A model generated the notes under the pieces. It was not told where the DNA came from. It ran no database searches and was given only the letters and a program-made list of their open reading frames with translations. Of a stretch of DNA of 64,000 nt, positions 10,163-17,587 are shown in pieces. The position numbers and the translations under genes are program-made. The number at the start of each line of letters is the position of its first letter. Position 1 is the first letter of the stretch. The DNA comes from Filimonas zeae. Its GTDB lineage: Bacteria > Bacteroidota > Bacteroidia > Chitinophagales > Chitinophagaceae. The stretch is taken from the NCBI RefSeq assembly GCF_014641615.1, contig NZ_BMIB01000004.1:434001-498000 (forward strand), read 5' to 3'.

Positions 10163-10440
10163 TCAGTTTTAATCGTTATTGGTTTGGAAGAACAAGCCTT
10201 ATTATGATGAATGAATAAGCAGCATCGGGATTAGCGGAGTACGCCCACCTGTATATATATCTGTATCGGAAAATCCGGAAACAATCAGTTGTACTGTTTT
10301 GTGCATACGCAGCAACACAGCTTCACTACATGCAGAAAAAAACAATAAGCATTGTTTATACTTCTTCATATGGCGGTTTAAAATGGCTTATTAATCAGCT
10401 AATCGCTGCACAATCGTTCGTCTTCTGGCTAATGACAGAA

Positions 10441-10470
10441 CGAATATAGAACAATTCCCGAAAATTGCAA
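10441..10470 (-). promoter_or_regulatory. Putative Bacteroidota promoter for the locus 1 susC
   Basis: On the minus strand a -7-like box TATATTCG (10448-10441; consensus TAnnTTTG, one mismatch) lies 19 bp from a -33-like TTG (10470-10468). The spacing fits Bacteroidota promoters. The -33 box lies inside the LacI-like operator 10465-10480, so bound regulator would block polymerase directly. Confidence 0.5.
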
Positions 10471-10480
10471 CCGATTGCAA
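10465..10480. promoter_or_regulatory. LacI-family operator upstream of lacI and susC
   Basis: TTGCAACCGATTGCAA is a palindrome around a central CG (TTGCAA-n-CG-n-TTGCAA), with only the two positions flanking CG breaking symmetry. This is the classic shape of LacI/GalR-family operators. It lies 49 bp before the start of the LacI-type gene and overlaps the leftward -33 box. Two close copies lie at 11584-11627. Confidence 0.7.
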
Positions 10481-10529
10481 TTATTTTTAAAAAATCTCCA
10501 TTTATCCTACATTAGCGGAAATACTCCTG

Positions 10530-11561
10530 ATGAGCCAGCCGAAAGAGATTACGATATATGATATAGCGCGGGAGCTGAACATATCAGCTACTACCGTGAG
10601 CCGTGGTTTAAAGGGGCACCCTACCATTAATAAAAACACAAGGAAAAAGATAGCCGAAAAGGCAAAGGAACTAGGTTATACGCCCAACACCTTCGCCGGC
10701 AGCCTGCGCAGCAAACGCACCAATACCATTGGTGTAATTGTACCACGGCTTAACAGCTACTTTATGTCATCTGCGCTGGCAGGTATGGAACATGTGGCTA
10801 ATAAAAACGGCTATAACCTGATTATCAGTCAGTCGTTGGAAGACTCGAAAAAGGAAATTGAAAATGCGCATACTATGTTTAACAGGCGGGTAGACGGACT
10901 GATAGTTTCGCTGGCTTTTAATACCGAAAACATTGCGCACCTGCTGCCCTTTTCTACCCGCAACATCCCGGTAATGTTTTTTGACCGGGTATACAACAGC
11001 GAGCAGTTTACCGGCGTGGTAATAGACAATTTTGCAGCCGGGTATGATGTTACCCGCCACCTGATTAAGCAGGGTTGTAAAAGAATTGTGCATCTGGCTG
11101 GCAATACCCTGCGCAATGTATACCACGACAGGCTGGAAGGCTATAGCCAGGCACTGAAAGACCACGGCGTTCCCTTCGATCCTCACCTGGTTATAACCAG
11201 TAACCTGAGCGAGGAAGCAGGTGTAGAAACCGCACAGCAGATACTGCAGATGCCACAACTACCCGATGGTATTTTCAGTGCCAACGACAACTGCCTGGTA
11301 TATTGTATGCTGGAGTTAAAAAAAGCAGGTATACGCATTCCGGAAGATATTGCTGTAGCGGGTTTTAACAACGATCGTGTTTGCCAGATTATCGAACCCA
11401 ATCTCACTTCTATCGACTATCCCGGCTATGCTATTGGCGAAACCACGGCCACCCATCTTATCAACCACCTGCTGGGGCATACCAACATTCACAATACCAA
11501 CACCATTGTATTGCGGACAGAACTGGTGGTTCGTGCTTCTTCACTTAAAAGGAAAGAATAG
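10530..11561 (+). CDS. LacI/GalR-family transcriptional regulator
   Basis: A sugar-responsive DNA-binding protein, probably controlling the divergent SusC-SusD-xylanase unit. It has 343 residues, with a LacI helix-turn-helix at about residues 6-52 (ITIYDIARELNISATTVSRG, then NTRKKIAEKAKELGYTPN, with the hinge-helix region after it). A periplasmic-binding-protein-like sensor domain fills residues 62-335 (TIGVIVPRLNSYF, GLIVSLAF, GVVIDNFAAGYDVTRHL, PDGIFSANDNCL, DIAVAGFNND). Length and layout are ordinary for the family. The operator at 10465-10480 suggests control of its own gene too. The inducer is likely a xylo-oligosaccharide or its metabolite (inference from GH10). Bacteroidota PULs are more often governed by hybrid two-component systems or sigma factors, so LacI control here is less common. 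Confidence 0.95.
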   Translation: MSQPKEITIYDIARELNISATTVSRGLKGHPTINKNTRKKIAEKAKELGYTPNTFAGSLRSKRTNTIGVIVPRLNSYFMSSALAGMEHVANKNGYNLIISQSLEDSKKEIENAHTMFNRRVDGLIVSLAFNTENIAHLLPFSTRNIPVMFFDRVYNSEQFTGVVIDNFAAGYDVTRHLIKQGCKRIVHLAGNTLRNVYHDRLEGYSQALKDHGVPFDPHLVITSNLSEEAGVETAQQILQMPQLPDGIFSANDNCLVYCMLELKKAGIRIPEDIAVAGFNNDRVCQIIEPNLTSIDYPGYAIGETTATHLINHLLGHTNIHNTNTIVLRTELVVRASSLKRKE

Positions 11562-11583
11562 CGCTTGTTTTGGTTGCTGCGAG

Positions 11584-11627
11584 TTACAACCGATTGCAAA
11601 AACAGGTACAATTTCAACCGATTGCGA
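11584..11627. promoter_or_regulatory. Tandem LacI-like operator copies behind the lacI gene
   Basis: TTACAACCGATTGCAA (11584-11599) and TTTCAACCGATTGCGA (11612-11627) share the 12-base core CAACCGATTGC(A/G)A with the upstream operator 10465-10480. They are in the same orientation, 28 bp apart, 22-66 bp past the lacI stop and just before the shared terminator. No promoter or gene start is next to them; looping with the upstream site about 1.1 kb away is possible. Confidence 0.55.
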
Positions 11628-11669
11628 TACTATTTTACCAGGTACTTCCTTGCAACATACCTGATAAAG

Positions 11670-11701
11670 AAAGAGGCTGCTTCCACCGAAACAGCCTCTT
11701 T
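11670..11701. terminator. Bidirectional terminator between lacI and the collagen-like gene
   Basis: Inverted repeat AAAGAGGCTG / CAGCCTCTTT (10 bp, 12-nt loop), followed on the plus strand by TGTTTT. It lies between two convergent genes and can serve both. Confidence 0.8.
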
Positions 11702-11705
11702 TGTT

Positions 11706-12338
11706 TTAGTCATTTAATCCGAGATACGCTTTTACTTCCGTATAATCAGACCAGTTTACCGGAGAGGCCGACCTTGCAGGAGCACTGCCAGGCACAATCA
11801 TGTAGCGAAACTGGTAATACTTTTTGCCATTTATTGCTGTATAGGAACTCATATCCGCATTAGAATATAATTCAATACTCTTCTCGTAGGCCAATACCCG
11901 GATATTAACGTTTGAATAAACATCATAATACGGCAGGGAATGAATAACAGGATCAGCAGGCTCGTTACTGTTGAAATATACTTTTACATCTGCGGTACTC
12001 AGCAACGACAGCGTAAGCTTCGGTGCATCAATTACAGCAAAATAGCCCACGGTATCAATACCACCACCTGCAAGATGATTGGTATCGGGCTTAAAAGGCA
12101 CATCCAGCCATGTGGAATAGATAACATTCGCAGACCCCGGATCGCCTTTGGGACCAGTGGGGCCTGTTGGGCCGGTTGGCCCTGTGGGGCCTGTGGCACC
12201 AGTTGCTCCCGTGGCACCATTAGCGCCGTTTGCACCTGCAGGCCCATCGGAGCCCTCTTTACCACAGGAAACCATAAACACAACGAAAAAAAGCCCTGAC
12301 AACAGAGCTAACGGAGAAATCAACTTACGTCTTTTCAT
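11706..12338 (-). CDS. Collagen-like repeat lipoprotein
   Basis: A 210-residue predicted surface lipoprotein of unknown function. I chose ATG 12338 because it starts directly with a lipoprotein signal (MKRRKLISPLALLSG, then FMVSC with Cys25); an upstream in-frame ATG at 12413 would add 25 residues with no signal character. After the Cys come 14 perfect Gly-X-Y triplets (residues 29-70: GSD GPA GAN GAN GAT x3 GPT x4 GPK GDP GSA), then a globular C-terminal domain of about 140 residues rich in Tyr and Ser that I do not recognise. Collagen-like stalks can form trimers, so it may be a stalked surface protein. It stands alone between two terminators and converges on lacI. Similar single-copy proteins are common in Chitinophagaceae (from memory), but their role is not established. 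Confidence 0.8.
   Translation of the reverse strand: MKRRKLISPLALLSGLFFVVFMVSCGKEGSDGPAGANGANGATGATGATGPTGPTGPTGPTGPKGDPGSANVIYSTWLDVPFKPDTNHLAGGGIDTVGYFAVIDAPKLTLSLLSTADVKVYFNSNEPADPVIHSLPYYDVYSNVNIRVLAYEKSIELYSNADMSSYTAINGKKYYQFRYMIVPGSAPARSASPVNWSDYTEVKAYLGLND
12129..12254 (-). repeat. Collagen-like Gly-X-Y coding repeat
   Basis: A 126-bp stretch of 9-bp units encoding 14 Gly-X-Y triplets inside the lipoprotein gene. The four consecutive GPT and three GAT triplets are near-identical at DNA level, so unit number could vary by slippage. Confidence 0.85.
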
Positions 12339-12490
12339 ATCTGAGTTAGTGTTAGCGGCATGGAGGGTTAGGTACTCCAGGCCCGATTCTGATTTAAGGG
12401 CACTAAAATACAAATTCTTATCTGAACGCTATATGATACGGCTTTTGCACTGCCGCATCGCAAAGGCTCATGAATGCTTAGGGTGTAAAA

Positions 12491-12530
12491 AACAAAGAGA
12501 CAGCCCCATTCATGAGACTGCCTCTTTGTT
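12491..12530 (-). terminator. Terminator behind the EF-hand-like gene
   Basis: Inverted repeat AACAAAGAG-A-CAG / CTG-C-CTCTTTGTT with one mismatch and a 14-nt loop, starting 13 bp after the stop of the gene at 12544. The AAC/GTT edges supply A/T tracts on both strands, so it may also work rightwards. Confidence 0.7.
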
Positions 12531-12543
12531 TTATCTATGGATA

Positions 12544-13023
12544 TTATCTGAACATTCTGGTAAGATCGCTCAGGTCAACATCCCCGTCACCATCTTTATC
12601 CAAACCCATTTTAACACCAATGCCGCTAAGCGTAGCAGCAACATTGCCATTACCCAGCTGCTGTATCAGCTGCTGAATATTAAAGCCACCCGCCTGGCCA
12701 GCCTGACCACGCAGCATGCTTAAAATAGACGGTATCAAAGTAGCAGCAATCCCACCAGCGGCGGCAGGATTAATACCAAACTTCTGCATAATGTTCGTAG
12801 CAAAATTACTTTCCATCTGCTGTGCAGCGGGGTGTCCGGGCGTTTGCAGCACTTCTGCCGCTTCATCGCTACGGCCATCTGCAGCCAGGTTGCCCAGGGT
12901 TTGGGAAATTACGTTTTTAGCTTCGCCAATAACGCCCTCATTGTGTTCGTTTGGTACGGCCGGGTTATCCACCACAGACTGCTGACTTACCTGTTGTATC
13001 AGCTGTGTTATTTGTTCCCACAT
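12544..13023 (-). CDS. Small DUF937-like protein with EF-hand-type loop
   Basis: A 159-residue protein without signal peptide or membrane segment. It has Gln/Asn-rich helices (QLIQQVSQQSV at the N-terminus) and a central Gly/Ala-rich part (NPAAAGGIAATLIPSILSML) like the DUF937 family. At the C-terminus, GLDKDGDGDVDLSDL (about 141-155) is a textbook DxDxDG calcium-binding loop, as in a single EF-hand or dockerin half. Function is unknown; I infer a Ca2+-binding soluble protein. It is followed by a terminator and preceded by a 69-bp gap to the Rid-family gene on the same strand, so it may be co-transcribed with it. A lone EF-hand loop usually pairs with another, which suggests a dimer. Confidence 0.75.
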   Translation of the reverse strand: MWEQITQLIQQVSQQSVVDNPAVPNEHNEGVIGEAKNVISQTLGNLAADGRSDEAAEVLQTPGHPAAQQMESNFATNIMQKFGINPAAAGGIAATLIPSILSMLRGQAGQAGGFNIQQLIQQLGNGNVAATLSGIGVKMGLDKDGDGDVDLSDLTRMFR

Positions 13024-13092
13024 AAGAAAAACATTTGTATAAAAGTACAGGAATTAGCGATGCTGCATTGCGCATAAACGACTGCACTTATA

Positions 13093-13485
13093 TTATTCAG
13101 TGGCAATAATTTTAATTTCCACCAATTGTCCTGGTAAGGCAAGCCCGGTTACCCCTACCATAGTACTAGCTACCAATTTAGGGTCAGTATAATATTCTGT
13201 TTTAAAGTTTTTTCTTGCTTCAAATGCAGTGCTCATATCCATTGTATAAATAACCTCTTCCACAACGTTATCCATTGTCATCCCAAATCGCGATAGTAAT
13301 TCTTTAATATTCGCGTAAGTCTGCTTCATCTGGGCATCCATTCCCTCCGGCAATTCTCCTTTTTCGTTGTGACCAAGCTGACCGGAAATCCACACAGTAT
13401 TTCCTTTCTTTATTGCTTGCGCATATCCATAAATATCCTCCCAGGGCATTCCGAAACCTTCTCCTTTCTTGTTTTGCTGTGACAT
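13093..13485 (-). CDS. Rid-family (YjgF/YER057c/UK114) protein
   Basis: A 130-residue member of the Rid superfamily, small trimeric proteins of which RidA hydrolyses reactive enamine/imine intermediates. The fold signatures are GNTVWISGQLGHN (about 28-40), MKQTYANIKELLSRFGMTMDNVVEEVIYT (about 53-81) and the C-terminal LPGQLVEIKIIATE. The Arg just before the Leu-Pro of this last motif, needed for imine deamination in RidA itself, is replaced by Ala (LALPG), so this looks like a non-RidA subfamily (Rid4-7 type) with unknown activity. There is no signal peptide. It is the first gene of a possible two-gene unit with the EF-hand-like gene. Confidence 0.9.
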   Translation of the reverse strand: MSQQNKKGEGFGMPWEDIYGYAQAIKKGNTVWISGQLGHNEKGELPEGMDAQMKQTYANIKELLSRFGMTMDNVVEEVIYTMDMSTAFEARKNFKTEYYTDPKLVASTMVGVTGLALPGQLVEIKIIATE

Positions 13486-13788
13486 TTTTAATAAATGTTA
13501 TTTTGTTTGGCAAATTTCAAATGCGGTATCCCACCGCATTTAACTGGTTAATAAATCAGATTAGTGATCTCCCCGATCAAAATCATACATTAAAGAAATC
13601 AACTTTAACGCCAGGCAATTAAAACACTGATTATAAATAATTTACAAAAAAACAAAACCGCTTCGCGATACGACATTTCGTAATTCTGATTAAAGAGTTT
13701 CACTTTTACAGAATAAGGTATCCGAATAAAAAGGGGCTGTATCATACTTACGATACAACCCCTATCCGAAACAAAACCAAACCCTGTT
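13486..13788. other. AT-rich spacer of 303 bp without a gene
   Basis: It holds only the terminator at 13732-13763 and the presumed leftward promoter of the Rid-family gene. I could not place clear promoter boxes and see no reading frame worth calling. Confidence 0.6.
13732..13763 (-). terminator. Terminator of locus 2
   Basis: AGGGG-C-TGTATC / GATACA-A-CCCCT (12-bp stem, one mismatch, 8-nt loop), 26 bp past the GH3 stop. On the minus strand it is followed by TTTTTATTC, a good T tract. Confidence 0.85.
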
Positions 13789-15954
13789 TTACAAGTTTAT
13801 TTTACCAGCCAGCTGTGTGGTTCTGGAAGAACTGCCAACCATAATATCAAACACACCTGGTTCTAACACCCATGCGTTTTTGTTATCATCATAATAGCTG
13901 AAAGCATCTTCTTTCAATGCAATAGTTACCTTCTTTTCCTCACCTGGCTGTAAGGCTATTTTCTGAAAGCCTTTCAACTCTTTATACGGGCGGGGTAATG
14001 CAGATACTTCCTGGCGCACATAAAGCTGTGCAACTTCTGCCCCGGCTACTTTACCGGTGTTTTTAACCGTGAAGCTTACGGTAGCACCTTTACCGCTTTT
14101 GGTAACGGTAAGGTTACCAAAGGCAAAACTGGTGTAAGATAAACCATGGCCAAAGGCAAACTGTGGCTCTACCTGCTTCGTATCAAAATAGCGGTAGCCT
14201 ACGTAAATATCATCAGTATAATACATATTAATGCTATCCTTTGCATACATACCCAGTTTTTCAGCAGGGCCATCTTCCAGCTTTTTAGGAAAGGTCATAG
14301 GCAGTTTACCAGAAGGGTTTACCTGCCCTAACAGAATTTTTGCCAGCGCAGTGCCGCCTTCTGTACCCGGATACCAGGCTTGTACTATAGCGGGTGTACC
14401 AGCAGCCCACTGCGATACATCAATGGCACCACCACCCATTAATACCACCACGGTTTTTGGGTTGGCCTCCAGTACTGCCTTAATCAGTTCATCCTGTCCA
14501 AAAGGCATTTTCATATCGGGCTTATCTACATCTTCCGCATCATAAGCATTATCTGCCCACACATTGTAATCATACCCATGGGTCCACCCACCTACCACAA
14601 TAGCCACATCCGCTTTGCGTGCAGCTTCTGCGGCCTCCTGTATCAGGGCTGCATCTGCCTGGGCGCCACGGTATATATTGTATCCTTTGCTGTAAGTAAT
14701 ATTCAGCTGGTTCCCTGCCACATTTTTCAGGCCCTGTAAAGGTGTTATTTCATAAAATGCCCTTACCTGCGAGCTGCCACCGCCCATACTTTGTTTACGG
14801 TCGGCATTATAACCAATTACTGCTACAGATTTTACGGCATTGGTAAGTGGTAATGTTTTGTTGTCGTTCTTCAATAATACAATACCTTCTTCTGCAATTT
14901 TTTCCGCAGTCTGCTGATGTGCTTTAGTGTTATACGCGCCTTTTTTACGCTGTCCGTCAACTACATTGGTTTTGTACATCACATATAAAATGCGGCGCAC
15001 TTTTTCATCAATTACCGTTTCAGCCACCCTGCCACTTTTTACCAGGGCCACTACGGTATCGCCTAAAAAGAACTTTGTATAATCCGGTTTAGGCAGCATG
15101 CTTAAATCAGTACCCATTTCCAGGTCACAACCATAATACAATGCTTCCACCGTATTATGTACCGCACCCCAGTCGCTCATCACCAGCCCTTTAAAACCCC
15201 ATTCTTTTTTCAGCACCTGGTTTATCAGATAATCGTTATGCGTGCAATACTGGCCGCGGAATTTATTATAAGCCCCCATCAATGTGTTTACGCCTCCTTC
15301 CTGAACAGCGGCTTTAAAACCGGGCAGGTATATTTCGCGCAGCGCACGCTCGCTCATCAGCACATTTACAAAGTTTCTGCGTGTTTCTATGCTGTTGGCC
15401 GCATAGTGTTTTACGCAGGCAGATACCCCCTGATCCTGTACCCCTTTTATATATCCTACCACAAGCCTGGATACCAGATAAGGATCCTCGCTCTGGTATT
15501 CAAAATTGCGGCCGTTTAAAGGTGAACGGATGATGTTAATACCCGGGCCCAGAATAACGTCTTTACCCCTATAAGCCGCTTCACTGCCCAGCACACTACC
15601 AAAGTCATAACCCAGTTGCGGGTTCCAGGTAGCAGCCAGGCAAACACCCACTGGCAAATAGGTTCCGGAATCGGCCGAGGGAGTGGCATCGCCCCAGTAA
15701 CGGCCCTGCTCACGGCGCACGCCGTGTGGCCCGTCAGACATTACCAGTTCACGTATACCCAGGCGGGATACACCCGGCGAAGTAAAACCTGAATTGGCGT
15801 GAATCATGGCTACCTTTTCTTCAAGGGTCAGCTTCTTTAATGTATTAGCAACTTTTGCGTTGATAGCAGCCTCGCCAGAGGTTTGCGCACCGGCGGCAGT
15901 AACTACCAGCGAGGCAACCAGTGCAGGCAATAACCGGATGGTTCTGTAGAACAT
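13789..15954 (-). CDS. GH3 beta-glucosidase/beta-xylosidase, secreted
   Basis: A predicted exo-acting glycosidase removing beta-linked glucose or xylose from oligosaccharide ends in the periplasm. I start it at ATG 15954, which opens with a signal peptide (MFYRTIRLLPALVASLVVTAAGAQ); an in-frame ATG at 16047 would add 31 residues with no signal. In the 721 residues, the GH3 barrel shows DGPHGVR (about 74-80), RSPLNGRNFEYQSEDP, KHYAAN and GLVMSDWGA with nucleophile Asp261. The C-terminal alpha/beta sandwich follows (IVVGGWTHGYDYN, LMGGGAIDVSQWAAGTPAIVQAWYPGTEGGTALA), and then a fibronectin-III-like end (FTVKNTGKVAGAEVAQLYVR). It is the last gene of locus 2, 79 bp behind susD, with a hairpin in the gap. 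Glucosidase versus xylosidase specificity cannot be told by eye. Confidence 0.92.
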   Translation of the reverse strand: MFYRTIRLLPALVASLVVTAAGAQTSGEAAINAKVANTLKKLTLEEKVAMIHANSGFTSPGVSRLGIRELVMSDGPHGVRREQGRYWGDATPSADSGTYLPVGVCLAATWNPQLGYDFGSVLGSEAAYRGKDVILGPGINIIRSPLNGRNFEYQSEDPYLVSRLVVGYIKGVQDQGVSACVKHYAANSIETRRNFVNVLMSERALREIYLPGFKAAVQEGGVNTLMGAYNKFRGQYCTHNDYLINQVLKKEWGFKGLVMSDWGAVHNTVEALYYGCDLEMGTDLSMLPKPDYTKFFLGDTVVALVKSGRVAETVIDEKVRRILYVMYKTNVVDGQRKKGAYNTKAHQQTAEKIAEEGIVLLKNDNKTLPLTNAVKSVAVIGYNADRKQSMGGGSSQVRAFYEITPLQGLKNVAGNQLNITYSKGYNIYRGAQADAALIQEAAEAARKADVAIVVGGWTHGYDYNVWADNAYDAEDVDKPDMKMPFGQDELIKAVLEANPKTVVVLMGGGAIDVSQWAAGTPAIVQAWYPGTEGGTALAKILLGQVNPSGKLPMTFPKKLEDGPAEKLGMYAKDSINMYYTDDIYVGYRYFDTKQVEPQFAFGHGLSYTSFAFGNLTVTKSGKGATVSFTVKNTGKVAGAEVAQLYVRQEVSALPRPYKELKGFQKIALQPGEEKKVTIALKEDAFSYYDDNKNAWVLEPGVFDIMVGSSSRTTQLAGKINL

Positions 15955-15985
15955 GGATCTGTGTTTAGTAATATGGCAAAAAAAT

Positions 15986-16024
15986 GAGGTATGGCGTTCC
16001 GCATTCACAAACACACCATACCTC
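15986..16024 (-). other. Intercistronic hairpin between susD and GH3 genes
   Basis: GAGGTATGG / CCATACCTC (perfect 9-bp stem, 21-nt loop) fills the 79-bp gap between the locus 2 susD stop and the GH3 start. No T tract follows on the minus strand, so I read it as an RNA-stability or processing element rather than a terminator (inference). Confidence 0.5.
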
Positions 16025-16033
16025 TGCATAAAA

Positions 16034-17563
16034 TTAATAAAGATCATTCTGTTTTAAACCAGCAGTTTTTACATCCTGATCGGGAATAGGCAACAACTCG
16101 TGTTTACCTTTTCTAAAGCCCAGCGCTTTCAGTTCCTGATCGGCCAGATCCCACCGTACCAGATCAATAAAGCGGAAGCCCTCAAAAGCCAGTTCCAGTT
16201 GACGTTCTGTAACGATGGCGCTGAACAGTGCCGGACCCGAAGGTGTAATAGAACCCAGGCCAGACCGGTTTCTCACTCTATTCAGATAAGTTTGGCTGGT
16301 GCCTTCAGCCCCGGCGCGGTATTGCGCTTCTGCCGCCATCAGCAGCACATCGGCATAACGGATCAGCCGCCAGTTGGTGCCGTAATTTAATTCGGGAATA
16401 GCGCTACCGGAAGAATTGGCCTGATTGGAAAAGGAGCCGTATTTGCGCTGAAAATAGCCTTCATAATCATACGCATCCGGCGCAGTCCAGTTACCCCCCG
16501 CTGCTTTCAGTTCTGTGGTAGACATAACGCTGGCTACTCTTCTGAAAGAATCGTTGGCAGCTTTATAGGCATCATATAGTTTTTTCTTAGGCAGATTAAA
16601 ACCCCAGCCAGAAAGCAGGGAATCGCCGGGCGCTTTGGTATAATAATCGGCACGTGGCCCCATCAGCTGAATATGAATATTACTTTCCGGACGGGCACCC
16701 CAGGGAAAGTTACCCCAGTCATACGCCTGTGCCCCATCGTACGATAGCTCAAAAAGAGATTCTATTCCAAACTCGCCCGCTTTGGAAAATACACTGGCAA
16801 CAGAGGGTGCCAGATCATACTCCTTAGAGTTTATCACCAGTTCAAACTGTGCAGCCGCTTCTGTCCATTTTTTCTGGTACAGATAAGCTTTACCCAACAC
16901 CGCCTGTGCCATGCCTTTGGAAGCACGGAAACGGTCGCCGGCAGCATATCCGCTTTTTACAGGTAATACGGGTATTGCTTCCTGTAAATCTTTTACAATC
17001 TGTGCGTACACAAGGTCTTTTGCTGAACGGGTTACTTTGGTATACTCAGCCGGTGCTATATCGGTTAATACCAGCGGCACATCTCCCCACAGAGAAACCA
17101 GATCCAGATAATTATAAGCACGTAATGTTTTGGCTTCCGCAATCAACCTTTTCCGCAGGTCGTTATCCGGTGTAACCTTGGCAATTACTTTGTTAGCCCG
17201 GTAAATGGTGTAATAACACATACGCCAGGTCCAGTACACCTTTTCATTCTGGCTGTCGTGCCTGAATTTATCCAGATCCTGATAGCCGGGCTGATCGCCA
17301 GGCCCCGAACCGGCAGCATTACTTTCATCACTCAGCATCAGCTTTACCATATACAGGCTACCCCATACGGTATTGTAATCCGTCTGCATCATATCATACA
17401 CACCGGTAGTGGCCTGTATGGCATCTGCATCAGTTTTGTAAAACTCATCTTCAGGTAATATGCCGTTCACCGGCTGTTCCAGAAATTTGTTGCAACCAGC
17501 TGCGGCAACCAACGCAGAAAATCCGGCAGCTACCATCGCTTTCTTTATAATTAAGTTTTTCAT
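16034..17563 (-). CDS. SusD/RagB-family lipoprotein (locus 2)
   Basis: The glycan-binding lid of the locus 2 SusC. I prefer ATG 17563 (MKNLIIKKAMVAAGFSALVAAAGC, lipobox Cys24), preceded by an AAAGAGAAATG context. An upstream in-frame ATG at 17587 touches the susC stop and adds eight residues. The 509-residue protein has family features: LIAEAKTLRAYNYLDLVSLWGDVPLV, RYADVLLMAAEAQYRAG, and near the end ERQLELAFEGFRFIDLVRW. It ends LLPIPDQDVKTAGLKQNDLY, the usual short C-terminal loop. It follows susC directly and precedes the GH3 gene, so it probably binds a beta-glucan- or xylan-derived oligosaccharide. Confidence 0.95.
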   Translation of the reverse strand: MKNLIIKKAMVAAGFSALVAAAGCNKFLEQPVNGILPEDEFYKTDADAIQATTGVYDMMQTDYNTVWGSLYMVKLMLSDESNAAGSGPGDQPGYQDLDKFRHDSQNEKVYWTWRMCYYTIYRANKVIAKVTPDNDLRKRLIAEAKTLRAYNYLDLVSLWGDVPLVLTDIAPAEYTKVTRSAKDLVYAQIVKDLQEAIPVLPVKSGYAAGDRFRASKGMAQAVLGKAYLYQKKWTEAAAQFELVINSKEYDLAPSVASVFSKAGEFGIESLFELSYDGAQAYDWGNFPWGARPESNIHIQLMGPRADYYTKAPGDSLLSGWGFNLPKKKLYDAYKAANDSFRRVASVMSTTELKAAGGNWTAPDAYDYEGYFQRKYGSFSNQANSSGSAIPELNYGTNWRLIRYADVLLMAAEAQYRAGAEGTSQTYLNRVRNRSGLGSITPSGPALFSAIVTERQLELAFEGFRFIDLVRWDLADQELKALGFRKGKHELLPIPDQDVKTAGLKQNDLY

Positions 17564-17587
17564 TTCTCTTTGTTTAAAAAATTTCAA

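Larger units (their letters stand above)
10163..10529. promoter_or_regulatory. Divergent control region of locus 1 (367 bp, no gene)
   Basis: This stretch separates susC (leftward) from the lacI-type gene (rightward). It holds the operator and promoter described separately at 10441-10480, and a small inverted repeat AAACAAT-AAGC-ATTGTTT at 10340-10357 of unknown meaning. I see no credible reading frame. The leftward leader of about 270 nt is otherwise unstructured to my eye. Confidence 0.6.

Noticed and set aside
10340-10357. AAACAAT-AAGC-ATTGTTT as a terminator or operator
   Set aside because: AT-rich, 7 bp, no T tract and no copy elsewhere near a promoter.
12129-12254. Tandem 9-bp repeats as a CRISPR-like or satellite array
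   Set aside because: The units are in frame and encode perfect Gly-X-Y triplets of a lipoprotein; there are no spacers.
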